A stretch of DNA of 64,000 nt. Origin: a virus. Of this stretch, positions 50,734-60,025 are shown one piece after another; the first letter of the stretch is position 1; each line of letters starts with the position of its first letter. The translations under genes and the position numbers were made by a program. Below the pieces are notes generated by a model that saw only the letters and a program-made list of their open reading frames with translations, made no database searches and was not told where the DNA came from. The stretch spans positions 103,437 through 167,436 of IMG/VR virus record IMGVR_UViG_3300024299_000645, one strand, 5' to 3'.

Positions 50734-52929
50734 ATGGCATTTACAGTAAGTCCAGGAGTAGTTACTCGTGAGATTGATTTAACTACAATTGTGCCTGAGA
50801 CTGGAACAACTGCAGGTGCTTTTGCTGGGGCTTTTCGCTGGGGACCCTTAGAAGAGGTTGTCAATGTTAGCAGTGAAGATCTACTCGTAGAAAATTTCCA
50901 GAAGCCTGACTCTTCAACATATCTATCTTTTTTCACAGCGGCGAACTTCTTAGCCTACGGTCAAAATTTAAATGTTGTTCGAGTAGCAAATTCACAAGCA
51001 TATAACGCAACGACAGATGCGGCAAATACTGTCTTAATTAAAAGTGACACAGCCTATTACAATACATATTACACCGAATTTGGAGGCTCAGGAGCTTCTG
51101 ATAATTACGGTGAATTTGCAGCGAAATATGCAGGGGAACTAGGTAACTCACTTAAAGTCGGATTATGTGGTGCTGACATACCAGAGCTAATTTTGACAGG
51201 AGCTGTAGCTATTGCCTTTTCAGGAAATGAAGGTACTGTTACAGGAACGTCAACTCTTTTTACAATGGAATTACAAGTCAATGACGTTATTAAAAATAAC
51301 GATGCTAGCACATATTTCATAGTAACAGCAATAGCGTCCGATACATCAGCAACAGTTCAGTCTTCAAGTAATACTGCTGTGACTGGTTCAAATTTATTTA
51401 CTAGAATGAAATCATCACATTACGAATCACCATCAACAAGTGTAATGGGAACAGTTCAAGTTTCCGATACCGCACGAAAAGTAATGACTGGAACAGGAAC
51501 ATATTTTGATATCAACTTGATAGCCGGTGACAAAGTAACACTTAATGGTGAAACACATTCAGTAGCTTCTATTACAAGTAATACAAGCGCAACCTTAGAA
51601 ACAGCAATTTCACCAAGTTCGACAGCAATTTCAGGTTCAATTGCATGGTCCAGAGAATGGGAGTTCGCAGGTAATTTTGATTATGCGCCTACCACTTCAG
51701 ACTTTGGAACACGAAGAGGTGTAACACGAGATGAAGTTCATGTAGTTGTAGTAGATGAGGACGGAGAATGGACAGGTGTTAAGGGAACAGTATTAGAAAC
51801 TTTTCCAGCACTGTCCGTTGCCTCAGATGCTAAATCAGAAGATGGTCAAGCACTTTATTATAAAGAAGCTATTAATAGACGGTCTAAATACATTTGGTGG
51901 ATGAAACACCCTTCAGGAACGGCTGCGAGTACAGCACCTAATACTGCACTATGGGGAACTTCCGCTAATTCAGCTTCCAAGCCTGCATTTACACAGAATA
52001 GAATAACTGTTAATGCAAGCATGACAGGTGGAGCAGATGGTCAAACGTTAACTGATGCTATTACAATTACAGGATTCGATAAATTTAAGTCTTCAGAAGA
52101 CATAGACATTTCATTAATGATTGCTGGATCTTGTTCTTCAACAGTTGCCAGTTATTTAATTAGTAATATTGCTGAAGTTCGAAAAGATTGTATGGTATTC
52201 ATCAGTCCAGAACAAAGCGATGTTGTTAATAATGACGGCGGAGAAGTTACAGCAATTAATGATTTTAGAAATAATTTACCTAGCACATCATATGCGGTTA
52301 TTGATTCTGGATGGAAATATCAGTATGATAAATACAATGATACGTTCAGATATGTTCCGTTAAATCCAGATGTCGCCGGACTCGTTGTACGAACAACATT
52401 GGAAAGAGATTTTTTCTTCTCACCAGCAGGCTTTAATAGAGGCCAGGTTAAAAATGTTGCTCGCCTCGCATGGAATCCTAATAAAACGGAAAGAGACAAT
52501 CTTTATAAAAATGGTGTAAACCCAGTTGTTTCGTTTTCAGGTCAAGGTACATTATTATTCGGTGACAAAACATTGTTGGCTAAGCCTTCGGCATTTGACC
52601 GTATTAATGTACGTAGATTGTTTATTACTTTAGAAAAATCAATTGCTATCTTCGCACAATTTTCAATGTTTGAATTTAACGATGATTTTACGCGTTCATC
52701 ATTTGTTTCGGCAGTAGAACCTTTCCTTAGAGATATTCAAGGAAGAGGTGGAATTACAGATTTTGCTGTAATTTGTGACGAATCAAATAATACACAGGAA
52801 GTTATAGATAGAAATGAGTTCATCGGAAGTATATTCGTGAAACCAACCAAATCTATTAACTTCATCTTACTCAACTTTGTTGCTGTTAGAAGCGGTGTAG
52901 AGTTTGAAGAAGTTGTGAATGCTGTATAA
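50734..52929 (+). CDS. 18: gp18 contractile tail sheath protein
   Basis: A 731-residue sheath protein (T4 gp18 has 659). The N-terminus has FTVSPGVVTREIDLTTIVPE and GAFAGAFRWGPLEEVV. The conserved C-terminal domain has RRLFITLEKSIAIFAQFSMF, EFNDDFTRSSFVSAVEPFLR and FIGSIFVKPTKSINFILLNF. Residues about 153-306 hold two tandem copies of a ~75-residue β-module (GTSTLFTMELQVNDVI and GTGTYFDINLIAGDKV) that would be displayed on the sheath exterior. It is preceded by GGAGAAG and its own late promoter. Confidence 0.95.
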   Translation: MAFTVSPGVVTREIDLTTIVPETGTTAGAFAGAFRWGPLEEVVNVSSEDLLVENFQKPDSSTYLSFFTAANFLAYGQNLNVVRVANSQAYNATTDAANTVLIKSDTAYYNTYYTEFGGSGASDNYGEFAAKYAGELGNSLKVGLCGADIPELILTGAVAIAFSGNEGTVTGTSTLFTMELQVNDVIKNNDASTYFIVTAIASDTSATVQSSSNTAVTGSNLFTRMKSSHYESPSTSVMGTVQVSDTARKVMTGTGTYFDINLIAGDKVTLNGETHSVASITSNTSATLETAISPSSTAISGSIAWSREWEFAGNFDYAPTTSDFGTRRGVTRDEVHVVVVDEDGEWTGVKGTVLETFPALSVASDAKSEDGQALYYKEAINRRSKYIWWMKHPSGTAASTAPNTALWGTSANSASKPAFTQNRITVNASMTGGADGQTLTDAITITGFDKFKSSEDIDISLMIAGSCSSTVASYLISNIAEVRKDCMVFISPEQSDVVNNDGGEVTAINDFRNNLPSTSYAVIDSGWKYQYDKYNDTFRYVPLNPDVAGLVVRTTLERDFFFSPAGFNRGQVKNVARLAWNPNKTERDNLYKNGVNPVVSFSGQGTLLFGDKTLLAKPSAFDRINVRRLFITLEKSIAIFAQFSMFEFNDDFTRSSFVSAVEPFLRDIQGRGGITDFAVICDESNNTQEVIDRNEFIGSIFVKPTKSINFILLNFVAVRSGVEFEEVVNAV

Positions 52930-52932
52930 ATA
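52925..52932 (+). promoter_or_regulatory. T4-type late promoter before gp19
   Basis: Exact TATAAATA overlapping the gp18 stop codon, 34 bases before the gp19 ATG. Confidence 0.8.
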
Positions 52933-52966
52933 AAGATAATTATACAACAATATTAGGGGAATTTAA

Positions 52967-53533
52967 ATGAGTTTTCAAGTTGATGGACAGAATAGTTTCA
53001 TTTCGAAACTAGCTAAAGGAGGCGCGAGAGCTTCCCTTTTTGATGTAAATATTACACTCAAAGGGGATGCGTCAACTACTGGTACCAATCCAAACTTCAA
53101 ATTTATGTGTAAAGGTGTGCAAATCCCTGCTAACGCATTAGGTATAACTACTGTTAATTATTTTGGTCGTGCGGTTAAGATTCCAGGCAATAGAACGTTT
53201 GAGGATTTAACAACAACTGTTATAAATGATGAGGGATATTTCATCAGAAACCAATTGGAAAGTTGGATGCATAAATTGAATTCGCACCAAGGTAATGTAC
53301 GTGATGCAACCATGGTAAAAAAGTTAGATGGTTACACTGCGGATATGACAGTATGGACCTATGCGAAAACAGGGGATTTTGATCAAGGATATAAATTTGA
53401 AAATTGTTTTCCAACTGCACTAGATCAAATTGATGTAAATTGGGATCCAAATGATGCAGTAATGGAATATACAGTTACCTGGTCTTACGATTATTGGGAG
53501 CACATAGGTATAACCGCTGATTTTGACGGATAA
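52967..53533 (+). CDS. 19: gp19 tail tube protein, first copy
   Basis: A 188-residue tube protein (T4 gp19 has 163). It has NSFISKLAKGGARASLFDVN, KFMCKGVQIPANALGITTVN, YFGRAVKIPGNRTFEDL, a YFIRNQLESWM helix and the ending IDVNWDPNDAVMEYTVTWSY, all typical of GP19. It stacks as hexamers inside the sheath around the tape measure. It has its own late promoter and GGGGAA ribosome site. A paralogue follows 27 bases downstream. Confidence 0.92.
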   Translation: MSFQVDGQNSFISKLAKGGARASLFDVNITLKGDASTTGTNPNFKFMCKGVQIPANALGITTVNYFGRAVKIPGNRTFEDLTTTVINDEGYFIRNQLESWMHKLNSHQGNVRDATMVKKLDGYTADMTVWTYAKTGDFDQGYKFENCFPTALDQIDVNWDPNDAVMEYTVTWSYDYWEHIGITADFDG

Positions 53534-53560
53534 ACGAGATAATTTTTAAGGATAGAAAAA

Positions 53561-54109
53561 ATGCCAGATTTTAGAATAAGCTCTTTTACGAGCAAGTTAC
53601 AAGGTGGTGGAGCAAGATCCAATCTCATGGAAATGACATTGGGGACAGTCCCAGGAGGCGGCACTGCTACAGATTGGAAATATTTGTGTAAGGGTTCTCA
53701 AATACCACCATCAAATATTACACCAATTGAGGTACCTTATTTTGGCCGCCAAGTGAAAGTTGCTGGGGAAAGTAGAGAATTTCCTGCCTTATCTACCATA
53801 GTCGTTAATGATGAAATGCATACCCTGAAAAGCGCACTTGAGAAGTGGATGGCGATTCTTAACGGCCACAAATCAAATAAGGCCAAAGAAGGCATATTCG
53901 CGACCAGAAGTAGTTATACTACTCAAATGACATTAAAAATGTTTAAAAAAGATGGTGAAAAAGATCAAGAGTGGAAGTTTATCGGCGCTTGGCCATCAAA
54001 TGTATCAGCTATTGATTTAAGTTGGGATTCAGGGAACACAATTCAAGAATTCACCGTAGATTGGCAGTATGACTACTACACACATGAGCAAGCAAACGTT
54101 ACGTCATAA
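53561..54109 (+). CDS. gp19-like tail tube protein, second copy
   Basis: A 182-residue paralogue of the preceding tube protein with the same layout: FTSKLQGGGARSNLMEMTLG, YLCKGSQIPPSNITPIEVPY, FGRQVKVAGESREFPAL and IDLSWDSGNTIQEFTVDWQY. Identity is clear but moderate, so the duplication is old. It may alternate in the tube, form a specialised ring or be the major tube protein. Two tube genes here plus the tube-fold gene at 4593 make three paralogues. Confidence 0.85.
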   Translation: MPDFRISSFTSKLQGGGARSNLMEMTLGTVPGGGTATDWKYLCKGSQIPPSNITPIEVPYFGRQVKVAGESREFPALSTIVVNDEMHTLKSALEKWMAILNGHKSNKAKEGIFATRSSYTTQMTLKMFKKDGEKDQEWKFIGAWPSNVSAIDLSWDSGNTIQEFTVDWQYDYYTHEQANVTS

Positions 54110-54148
54110 TAACCCGTTTGCTTTAATACTTATAGATAGAAATATATT

Positions 54149-55837
54149 ATGAAATTATTTGGATTTAATATTGAGAGAGATCGTAAACCCGACTTACCTG
54201 CACTAAGTTTCCCGGAAAATCAGGAAGGTGCTATCGAAGCCACTTCGGCTGGTGGTGCCTTTGCTTCTTATCTTGATTTAGAGGCATCTGCTAAAACTGA
54301 CGCTGATTTAATAATGAAATATAGGGAAATGGCAGAGCATCCCGAATGTGATATGGCAATTGAAAATATTATTCAGGAAGCCATTGTTACCAACCAAGCA
54401 AGAAATCCCGTTGATTTAGACTTAACTCATACAGATTTATCAAAAAATCTTCAAGATAGAATTTCGGATGAATTTGAAATTATCTTGAAATTACTTGATT
54501 TTAATAATCAAGCATATGATATTTTTAAGCGTTGGTATATTGAAGGTAGAATCTTTTATCATGCAATGATAGATCCAAAAGAAATTGAAAAAGGAATTCA
54601 AGAATTAAGATTAATTGATTCTTTTAAAATTAAAAAAGTTAGACAAATAATCCCAGATCAAAAACAAGCACCTGGTGTTTTCAAATTACCTAAATTTGAA
54701 GAGTATTATTTGTTCAATGAAAAAGGATTATTAACACCAAGTCAAATGGGTGTTAAGGTAGCTCCAGATTCTATGATAATGGCACATTCAGGAATAATGA
54801 CAAGAGATAAGAAATTCGTTGTTTCTCATTTACATAAAGCCATTAAAGGATTAAATCAATTAAGAATGTTGGAAGATGCTGTCGTAATTTATAGAATAGC
54901 AAGAGCACCAGAACGAAGAATATTCTATATTGATGTAGGCAACTTGCCCAAGCAAAAAGCTGAGCAGTATCTAAAAGATATTATGACAAGATATAAAAAT
55001 AAGCTTGTATATGATGCAGCATCTGGGGAGATCAAAGACGATAGACGACATCAATCAATGTTAGAGGATTATTGGCTTCCACGAAGAGAAGGTGGAAGAG
55101 GAACGGAAATTTCTACTTTACCTGGTGGACAAAATCTAGGTGAAATGGAAGATGTTGATTATTTCAGAAAGAAATTATATCAATCATTAAATGTTCCTTT
55201 ATCCCGATTAGAAGCTGATACACCTTTTGTATTAGGTAGAGCATCTGAAATTAGTAGAGATGAATTAAAATTTTCAAGATTTATTGATAGAATTAGAATA
55301 AGATTTTCTCATCTATTTTTTCAAATAATGGAAAAGCAATTGATTCTTAAAAACGTTATTCATACATCTGAATGGCCAAAATTAAGAGAAACTATCAGAT
55401 TTAATTATGCAATGGATAATCACTTTGCTGAATTAAAAGAACAAGAATTAATGACTGATAGATTAAATATGATGAGGGACGTAGAAGAATTAGTTGGAAA
55501 TTATTATTCTAAGCAGTTTGTTAAAGATAAGATTCTTAGACTTACACCAGAAGAACAAAAGAGAATCGAAAAAGAAATTAAAAAAGAAGAAAAAGAAGCT
55601 GAAGCAGATGGTGATCAATATCCGCCACAAGCAGGAATGCCACCGGTAGTTCCACCAGTTAATAAAATTAATGTACAGCCGGGAGCTGATCCAGGTGGTG
55701 GAACCTTTACGCCGGCGGATCAGGGCCTGGCAACATCTCAAGGAATGCAACAAGCTCAAGATGAAGTACAACCAGAATTATTAGCAGGACAAAATTTATT
55801 AACGCTAAATAAGAAAAGAATATATGGTGGAAAATAA
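54149..55837 (+). CDS. 20: gp20 portal protein
   Basis: A 562-residue portal (T4 gp20 has 524). It has KYREMAEHPECDMAIENIIQ, IVTNQARNPVDLDLTHTDLS, YHAMIDPKEIEKGIQELRLI, IYRIARAPERRIFYIDVGNL and KLYQSLNVPLSRLEADTPF, all central portal motifs. The C-terminal 80 residues form a charged coiled coil followed by a Pro/Gly-rich tail. The dodecamer starts prohead assembly and is the DNA channel. TATAGATA at 54129 is a possible weak late box. Confidence 0.96.
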   Translation: MKLFGFNIERDRKPDLPALSFPENQEGAIEATSAGGAFASYLDLEASAKTDADLIMKYREMAEHPECDMAIENIIQEAIVTNQARNPVDLDLTHTDLSKNLQDRISDEFEIILKLLDFNNQAYDIFKRWYIEGRIFYHAMIDPKEIEKGIQELRLIDSFKIKKVRQIIPDQKQAPGVFKLPKFEEYYLFNEKGLLTPSQMGVKVAPDSMIMAHSGIMTRDKKFVVSHLHKAIKGLNQLRMLEDAVVIYRIARAPERRIFYIDVGNLPKQKAEQYLKDIMTRYKNKLVYDAASGEIKDDRRHQSMLEDYWLPRREGGRGTEISTLPGGQNLGEMEDVDYFRKKLYQSLNVPLSRLEADTPFVLGRASEISRDELKFSRFIDRIRIRFSHLFFQIMEKQLILKNVIHTSEWPKLRETIRFNYAMDNHFAELKEQELMTDRLNMMRDVEELVGNYYSKQFVKDKILRLTPEEQKRIEKEIKKEEKEAEADGDQYPPQAGMPPVVPPVNKINVQPGADPGGGTFTPADQGLATSQGMQQAQDEVQPELLAGQNLLTLNKKRIYGGK

Positions 55838-56003
55838 TGGTAGAGAAATTATAGCAACAATTATTGATGATATTGTTGCAGGCAGAGATTATAACGCACT
55901 GACTTCAGTCCAGAATGTATTACAAAAAAATACTGCTACAAGATTAACAGATTTTAAAAAAGACCAAGCTGAAACAATGTTTAAGGAAAAACAAGATGTT
56001 TAA
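55824..56003 (+). CDS. Small prohead core protein (gp67-like)
   Basis: A 59-codon frame starting inside the last codons of gp20 (14-base overlap). The product has EIIATIIDDIVAGRDYNALT and a helical AL...VL..NT..RL.DFKK.QAE.MF pattern. A small helical protein between gp20 and gp21 is what gp67 is in T4 (80 aa, prohead core), and the A-x-x-x-L, K-x-x-x-A-x-x-MF pattern resembles it. The stop overlaps the next gene by eight bases. Family assignment is tentative; coding status is well supported by overlap and composition. Confidence 0.6.
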   Translation: MVENNGREIIATIIDDIVAGRDYNALTSVQNVLQKNTATRLTDFKKDQAETMFKEKQDV

Positions 56004-56283
56004 ATACGATAGAAAAACCTTTTTACCAACAGATCAACGTCAGGAATTGAATGAAATTAGTGACGATCAAAATCCTGAATTTATGTTTCAAACAATGCAT
56101 ATGAAGCTTGTGATTGCTATAGCGAATGGAAAAATTAACGCTAAAAAAGCGGCATTAGAAGAGTTGGCTAATCGTGGTTATGATAAAAACGGTAAATGGG
56201 TCGGATGGGATGAGAATCCTGCAAAAACTGCTCGAGAAACAAAAAGACGCGCAAAATTAAAATGGCTGTACCCTTCCGGGTAG
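55996..56283 (+). CDS. Conserved small protein of unknown function (95 aa)
   Basis: An acidic/helical N-terminus (FLPTDQRQELNEISDDQNPE), then MHMKLVIAIANGKINAKKAA and LEELANRGYDKNGKWVGWDE, a motif I have seen in small marine phage proteins, and a basic C-terminus (RETKRRAKLKWLYPSG). It lies between the gp67-like gene and gp21 in the head gene cluster. Function unknown. Confidence 0.6.
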   Translation: MFKYDRKTFLPTDQRQELNEISDDQNPEFMFQTMHMKLVIAIANGKINAKKAALEELANRGYDKNGKWVGWDENPAKTARETKRRAKLKWLYPSG

Positions 56284-56319
56284 GAACGACAGAGCCAGTA
56301 AACTACGACATTAAATTAG

Positions 56320-56327
56320 TATAAATA
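56320..56327 (+). promoter_or_regulatory. T4-type late promoter in the head cluster
   Basis: Exact TATAAATA, 25 bases before the ATG at 56353. Confidence 0.78.
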
Positions 56328-56352
56328 AAACATACACTTTAGAAAGTAGACA

Positions 56353-56619
56353 ATGAAATTAAAAGCTGCAAATACTGCTAGTACAACAACAAATTTGAGT
56401 TTAGGAAACGCTACTGCTGTAGCCGTAACTACTACCGCTGTTACATTAATTACTATTATAGATAGTGACGGAACAGCATCGGGCACAGACGGAACTGTAG
56501 TTGGCTCAATTTCATTACCTGCTGGTTCAGTACAAATTATACAAAAAGATGCAGACCAGTTTATTAAGGCTAGTGTAACAAATGCGCAGTATACACCGGT
56601 TGCTAGGTCAAGTTATTAA
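56353..56619 (+). CDS. Small Thr/Ala-rich β-protein, possible head decoration or structural protein (88 aa)
   Basis: Composed of short β-strands (NATAVAVTTTAVTLITIIDS; GTVVGSISLPAGSVQIIQKD) and ending VTNAQYTPVARSSY. It lacks charged helices, unlike the core proteins around it. It has its own late promoter, suggesting high-level late synthesis as a virion component. The place between the gp67-like gene and gp21 is unusual for a decoration protein, so the role is a guess. Confidence 0.55.
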   Translation: MKLKAANTASTTTNLSLGNATAVAVTTTAVTLITIIDSDGTASGTDGTVVGSISLPAGSVQIIQKDADQFIKASVTNAQYTPVARSSY

Positions 56620-56628
56620 GGAAAACAA

Positions 56629-57279
56629 ATGAAACTAATTTGCGAAGTAAATGAAGAAATAGAAACTCTGGTTGAATCAGAGGGAGACAAAAAAGGTTAT
56701 TTCATTAAAGGTGTTTTCCTTCAAGCAGAACAGAAAAACAGAAATGGTCGCATATACCCTATGGAGACTATGGCGAAAGAAGTTGATCGTTATAGTAACC
56801 AATACATTAAAACAAATAGGGCTTTTGGCGAACTAGGTCATCCAGATGGACCCACGATTAATCTGGAAAGGGTATCGCACATGATTAAAGAGTTGAAGCA
56901 GGATGGACCCAATTTTACGGGTAAGGCGAAAATCATGGAAACTCCCTACGGGAAAATTGTTAAGAACCTAATTGACGAAGGTGCGAAGTTAGGTGTAAGT
57001 TCCAGAGGAATGGGTTCTCTGAAAACTACAGGTGGAGCACAAATTGTGCAAAACGATTTTCATCTTGCAACGGCTGGTGATATTGTTGCAGATCCTTCCG
57101 CCCCCATGGCTTTCGTAGAAGGCATCATGGAAGGTAGGGAATGGGTTTGGGATAACGGTATTTTAAAAGAAGCTGAAGTACAAGAAATTAAAAACGTTAT
57201 AGTTAAAGAATTTGCTAAGAAAACGAGGGACGAATCGGTTTACGCTGAGTCTTTTGAAAAGTTTTTATCAAAGCTTTAA
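56629..57279 (+). CDS. 21: gp21 prohead protease
   Basis: A 216-residue protease (T4 gp21 has 212). The catalytic His is in FGELGHPDGPTINLERVSH (H71), and the Ser in GAKLGVSSRGMGSL (S124/S125). QNRNGRIYP-like KNRNGRIYPMETM and DIVADPSAP are further family marks. It processes the scaffold and capsid proteins, cutting after L/I-x-E. It lies in the T4 order 20-67-21-22-23. Confidence 0.95.
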   Translation: MKLICEVNEEIETLVESEGDKKGYFIKGVFLQAEQKNRNGRIYPMETMAKEVDRYSNQYIKTNRAFGELGHPDGPTINLERVSHMIKELKQDGPNFTGKAKIMETPYGKIVKNLIDEGAKLGVSSRGMGSLKTTGGAQIVQNDFHLATAGDIVADPSAPMAFVEGIMEGREWVWDNGILKEAEVQEIKNVIVKEFAKKTRDESVYAESFEKFLSKL

Positions 57280-57282
57280 TTT

Positions 57283-57290
57283 TATAAATA
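57283..57290 (+). promoter_or_regulatory. T4-type late promoter before gp22
   Basis: Exact TATAAATA directly after the gp21 stop codon, 35 bases before the gp22 ATG. Confidence 0.8.
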
Positions 57291-57324
57291 TATACAGTAA
57301 CTAAAAATTCATAGGAGATTGTAA

Positions 57325-58617
57325 ATGTCTGAACAAGAAACTGTCCAAAAACAGCAGTCTCTTGCCAATAGTGTGAACGAACTAGAGACTTTAGCTCAAC
57401 AAGCATTGGAATTAGATGGCGAGGCAAGGGAAGAGCTCGTTGAACAGATTAAAACACGATGCGAAGAAGAGGGTCTGTCTTCCCAAGAAACTGATGAGCT
57501 ATTGGAAGAGATAGGTCTTGTTCAGGAAGCACGAGTGGTACAAGAGGCTGATAATAAACCTAAAGCTGGCAAGGGCGAATCTGCTGAAAAAGTAGATGGC
57601 GACCATGGTAAAGAACAACCTGATCCAAATCAAGTAAAAGGATCTGGTACAGCTATGGGCAACCCAGTTAAGGGAAAAGCAAAATGGAGCGATAAGGGTG
57701 AATCAATGGAAAAGGTAAAAGAAGATTCCTTACCTAAAACAAAAGCCGGTATGATGGCTGCTGTTTATGAGAGATTAGGAAAACTGAAGAAAGATCAGAT
57801 TTCTTCTAATTACGAATCCATTCTAAAATCCTTAGATGTAGTAACAGAAGGCACAGAAGAGTCTACTGATACAAAACCAATTGATGTCGCTGATGATATC
57901 AACGCATTAACCGAAGGCGAAGAGCTTTCTGATACATTCAAAGAAAAAGCAAGTACTATCTTTGAAGCCGCGGTGCAAGCTAAAGTAAATTCAGTAATAA
58001 TTGAAAGAGAGCAAGAACTTGAAGAACAAATGACAGTTCAGCTTTCTGAAGAGATTGACGAATATAAAGAAGAGCTAGTTAATAAGGTAGATAGCTATCT
58101 TAACTATGTTTCTGAAGAATGGGTCAAGGAAAATAAACTTGCCATTGAAAAAGGAATCCGCACAGAATTAACAGAAGGATTCTTAGTTGGTCTTAAAAAT
58201 CTATTTACTGAACATTACATTACAATCCCGGAAGAGAAAGTTGATGTTGTGGACGATCTATTTACAAAAGTAGAAGGTCTTGAAGAGCAACTCAACGGTC
58301 AAATTCAGAAAAATGTAGAAGTTCAATCAGAACTTACTAAGTTTAAAAAAGAAAAGGTCTTAGGCACTATTACAAAAGACTTGACGGAAACCCAAAAAGA
58401 AAAAGTAGCAGATTTAGCTGAAAATGTTGATGCTGAAGACGCAGAGGACTTTGAACAGAAGGTTGAAGTACTGAAGGAAAATTATTTTCCATCGGAAGAC
58501 AAAAAAGTCGCAATGGTCGAAGACATAGAATCATCAAATGATGATGAATCCAATCCCACTCATTTACAAGAGGGAATGGATAAATACATGTCGGCTATTT
58601 CACGACAAGTTAGATAA
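57325..58617 (+). CDS. 22: gp22 prohead core scaffold protein
   Basis: A 430-residue (T4 gp22: 269) acidic, helical protein immediately upstream of the capsid gene. The C-terminal two thirds match gp22: FKEKASTIFEAAVQAKVNSV, EELVNKVDSYLNYVSEEWVK and LTEGFLVGLKNLFTEHYITI. The first ~180 residues are a charged extension with a Lys/Gly/Pro-rich stretch. It forms the core that shapes the prohead and is later degraded by gp21; several L-x-E sites are present. It is preceded by AGGAG and a late promoter. Confidence 0.92.
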   Translation: MSEQETVQKQQSLANSVNELETLAQQALELDGEAREELVEQIKTRCEEEGLSSQETDELLEEIGLVQEARVVQEADNKPKAGKGESAEKVDGDHGKEQPDPNQVKGSGTAMGNPVKGKAKWSDKGESMEKVKEDSLPKTKAGMMAAVYERLGKLKKDQISSNYESILKSLDVVTEGTEESTDTKPIDVADDINALTEGEELSDTFKEKASTIFEAAVQAKVNSVIIEREQELEEQMTVQLSEEIDEYKEELVNKVDSYLNYVSEEWVKENKLAIEKGIRTELTEGFLVGLKNLFTEHYITIPEEKVDVVDDLFTKVEGLEEQLNGQIQKNVEVQSELTKFKKEKVLGTITKDLTETQKEKVADLAENVDAEDAEDFEQKVEVLKENYFPSEDKKVAMVEDIESSNDDESNPTHLQEGMDKYMSAISRQVR

Positions 58618-58668
58618 TAATAACAACTTTTTTTAGTAGTTTATAATAAAACATTTAGGAGATTAATA

Positions 58669-59997
58669 ATGTTTTTATCCGAAAATTTACAAGAGAAGTG
58701 GGGTCCTGTTCTTGACCATCCTGATCTTCCTCAAATCAAAGACTCTTACCGAAAAGCTGTTACAGCAGTTCTGTTAGAGAATGAGGAGAAGTCGATCCAG
58801 GAAGAAGGCGGTTCTTCACTTTTATTTGAGAGCTCTCCTACGAACGCTGTTGGTGCCGGTATAGGTAATACAGCTGGAAATATCAAGGGTTATGACCCAG
58901 TACTTATTTCTTTAGTTCGCAGAAGTATGCCTCTCTTAATCGCATACGATGTTTGTGGTGTTCAACCTATGACAGGTCCGACTGGCTTAATTTTCGCCAT
59001 GAAGTCCCGTTATGCAAGCCAGACTGGTTCAGAAGCACTTTTCAGTGAGTCTGATTCCGGAGTATCTGGATTGAAAGCTGGTGGAACTTCCGCTCACACA
59101 TCAAATGGTAACCCCGCGGCTGCCTCATCTAGTTCACTTGCATATCTCCCAGGTCGTGGAATGACTACGACTACGGGTGAAGCACTTGGCGATTCAGCTT
59201 CCAATGCTTTCGCAGAAATGGCCTTCTCAATTGATAAGGTAACTGTTACAGCGAAAACACGTGCTCTCAAAGGTGAGTACACGATGGAATTGGCACAAGA
59301 CTTAAAAGCAATTCATGGTCTTGATGCTGAAACTGAACTTTCAAATATTTTGAGTTCAGAGATTCTGTCGGAGATTAACCGCGAAGTTATCCGAACAATT
59401 TACGGTAACGCCAAAACTGGTGCCCAAACCAACGTAGCCTCCGCCGGTACATTCGATATGGATGTCGATTCAAACGGTCGCTGGATGGTTGAGAAATTTA
59501 AGGGTCTCATGTTCCAGATTGAGCGCGAAGCTAATGCAATCGGGCACGACACACGTAGAGGAAAAGGGAATATCCTTATGACTTCTTCGGATGTTGCTTC
59601 CGCACTGCAAATGGCAGGAGTGCTTGATTATCAATCTGCCGTTCCAGGTGGATCGTTGAATGTTGATGATACACAATCAACTTTTGCTGGTACTCTTAAT
59701 GGTCGTTACAAAGTATATGTTGATCCATATGCAACTATTCAAGACACAAACTGGTTTGTGATTGGATATAAAGGTTCGTCAGCTTATGACGCAGGACTTT
59801 TCTACTGCCCATACGTTCCACTACAAATGGTACGTGCGGTTGGTGAGAATTCCTTCCAGCCAAAGATTGGATTCAAAACACGATACGGAATGGTATCGAA
59901 TCCTTTCTCAACAGGAACCGCTGCATCCAGTGATGGATCACTCACATATAACACAAACGTTTATTACAGACGATGTCTTGTTACAAACTTGATGTAA
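58669..59997 (+). CDS. 23: gp23 major capsid protein
   Basis: A 442-residue capsid protein (T4 gp23 has 521). It has VGAGIGNTAGNIKGYDPVLI, LVRRSMPLLIAYDVCGVQPM, TGPTGLIFAMKSRY, RALKGEYTMELAQDLKAIHG and the C-terminal FQPKIGFKTRYGMVSNPF, all strongly conserved in T4-like gp23. L52-F53-E54 is the probable gp21 cleavage point, removing a 54-residue propeptide. No gp24-type vertex protein is seen nearby. A strong terminator follows the gene. TTTATAATAA near 58641 may act as a diverged late box. Confidence 0.97.
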   Translation: MFLSENLQEKWGPVLDHPDLPQIKDSYRKAVTAVLLENEEKSIQEEGGSSLLFESSPTNAVGAGIGNTAGNIKGYDPVLISLVRRSMPLLIAYDVCGVQPMTGPTGLIFAMKSRYASQTGSEALFSESDSGVSGLKAGGTSAHTSNGNPAAASSSSLAYLPGRGMTTTTGEALGDSASNAFAEMAFSIDKVTVTAKTRALKGEYTMELAQDLKAIHGLDAETELSNILSSEILSEINREVIRTIYGNAKTGAQTNVASAGTFDMDVDSNGRWMVEKFKGLMFQIEREANAIGHDTRRGKGNILMTSSDVASALQMAGVLDYQSAVPGGSLNVDDTQSTFAGTLNGRYKVYVDPYATIQDTNWFVIGYKGSSAYDAGLFYCPYVPLQMVRAVGENSFQPKIGFKTRYGMVSNPFSTGTAASSDGSLTYNTNVYYRRCLVTNLM

Positions 59998-60017
59998 TCT
60001 TGTATTAAATTAAGTGA

Positions 60018-60025
60018 TATAAATA
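60018..60025 (+). promoter_or_regulatory. T4-type late promoter joined to the gp23 terminator
   Basis: Exact TATAAATA whose last base is the first base of the terminator stem. Transcription should begin near 60031, inside the left stem arm, so the new RNA lacks an intact hairpin. It serves gp3, uvsY and uvsW. Confidence 0.78.
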
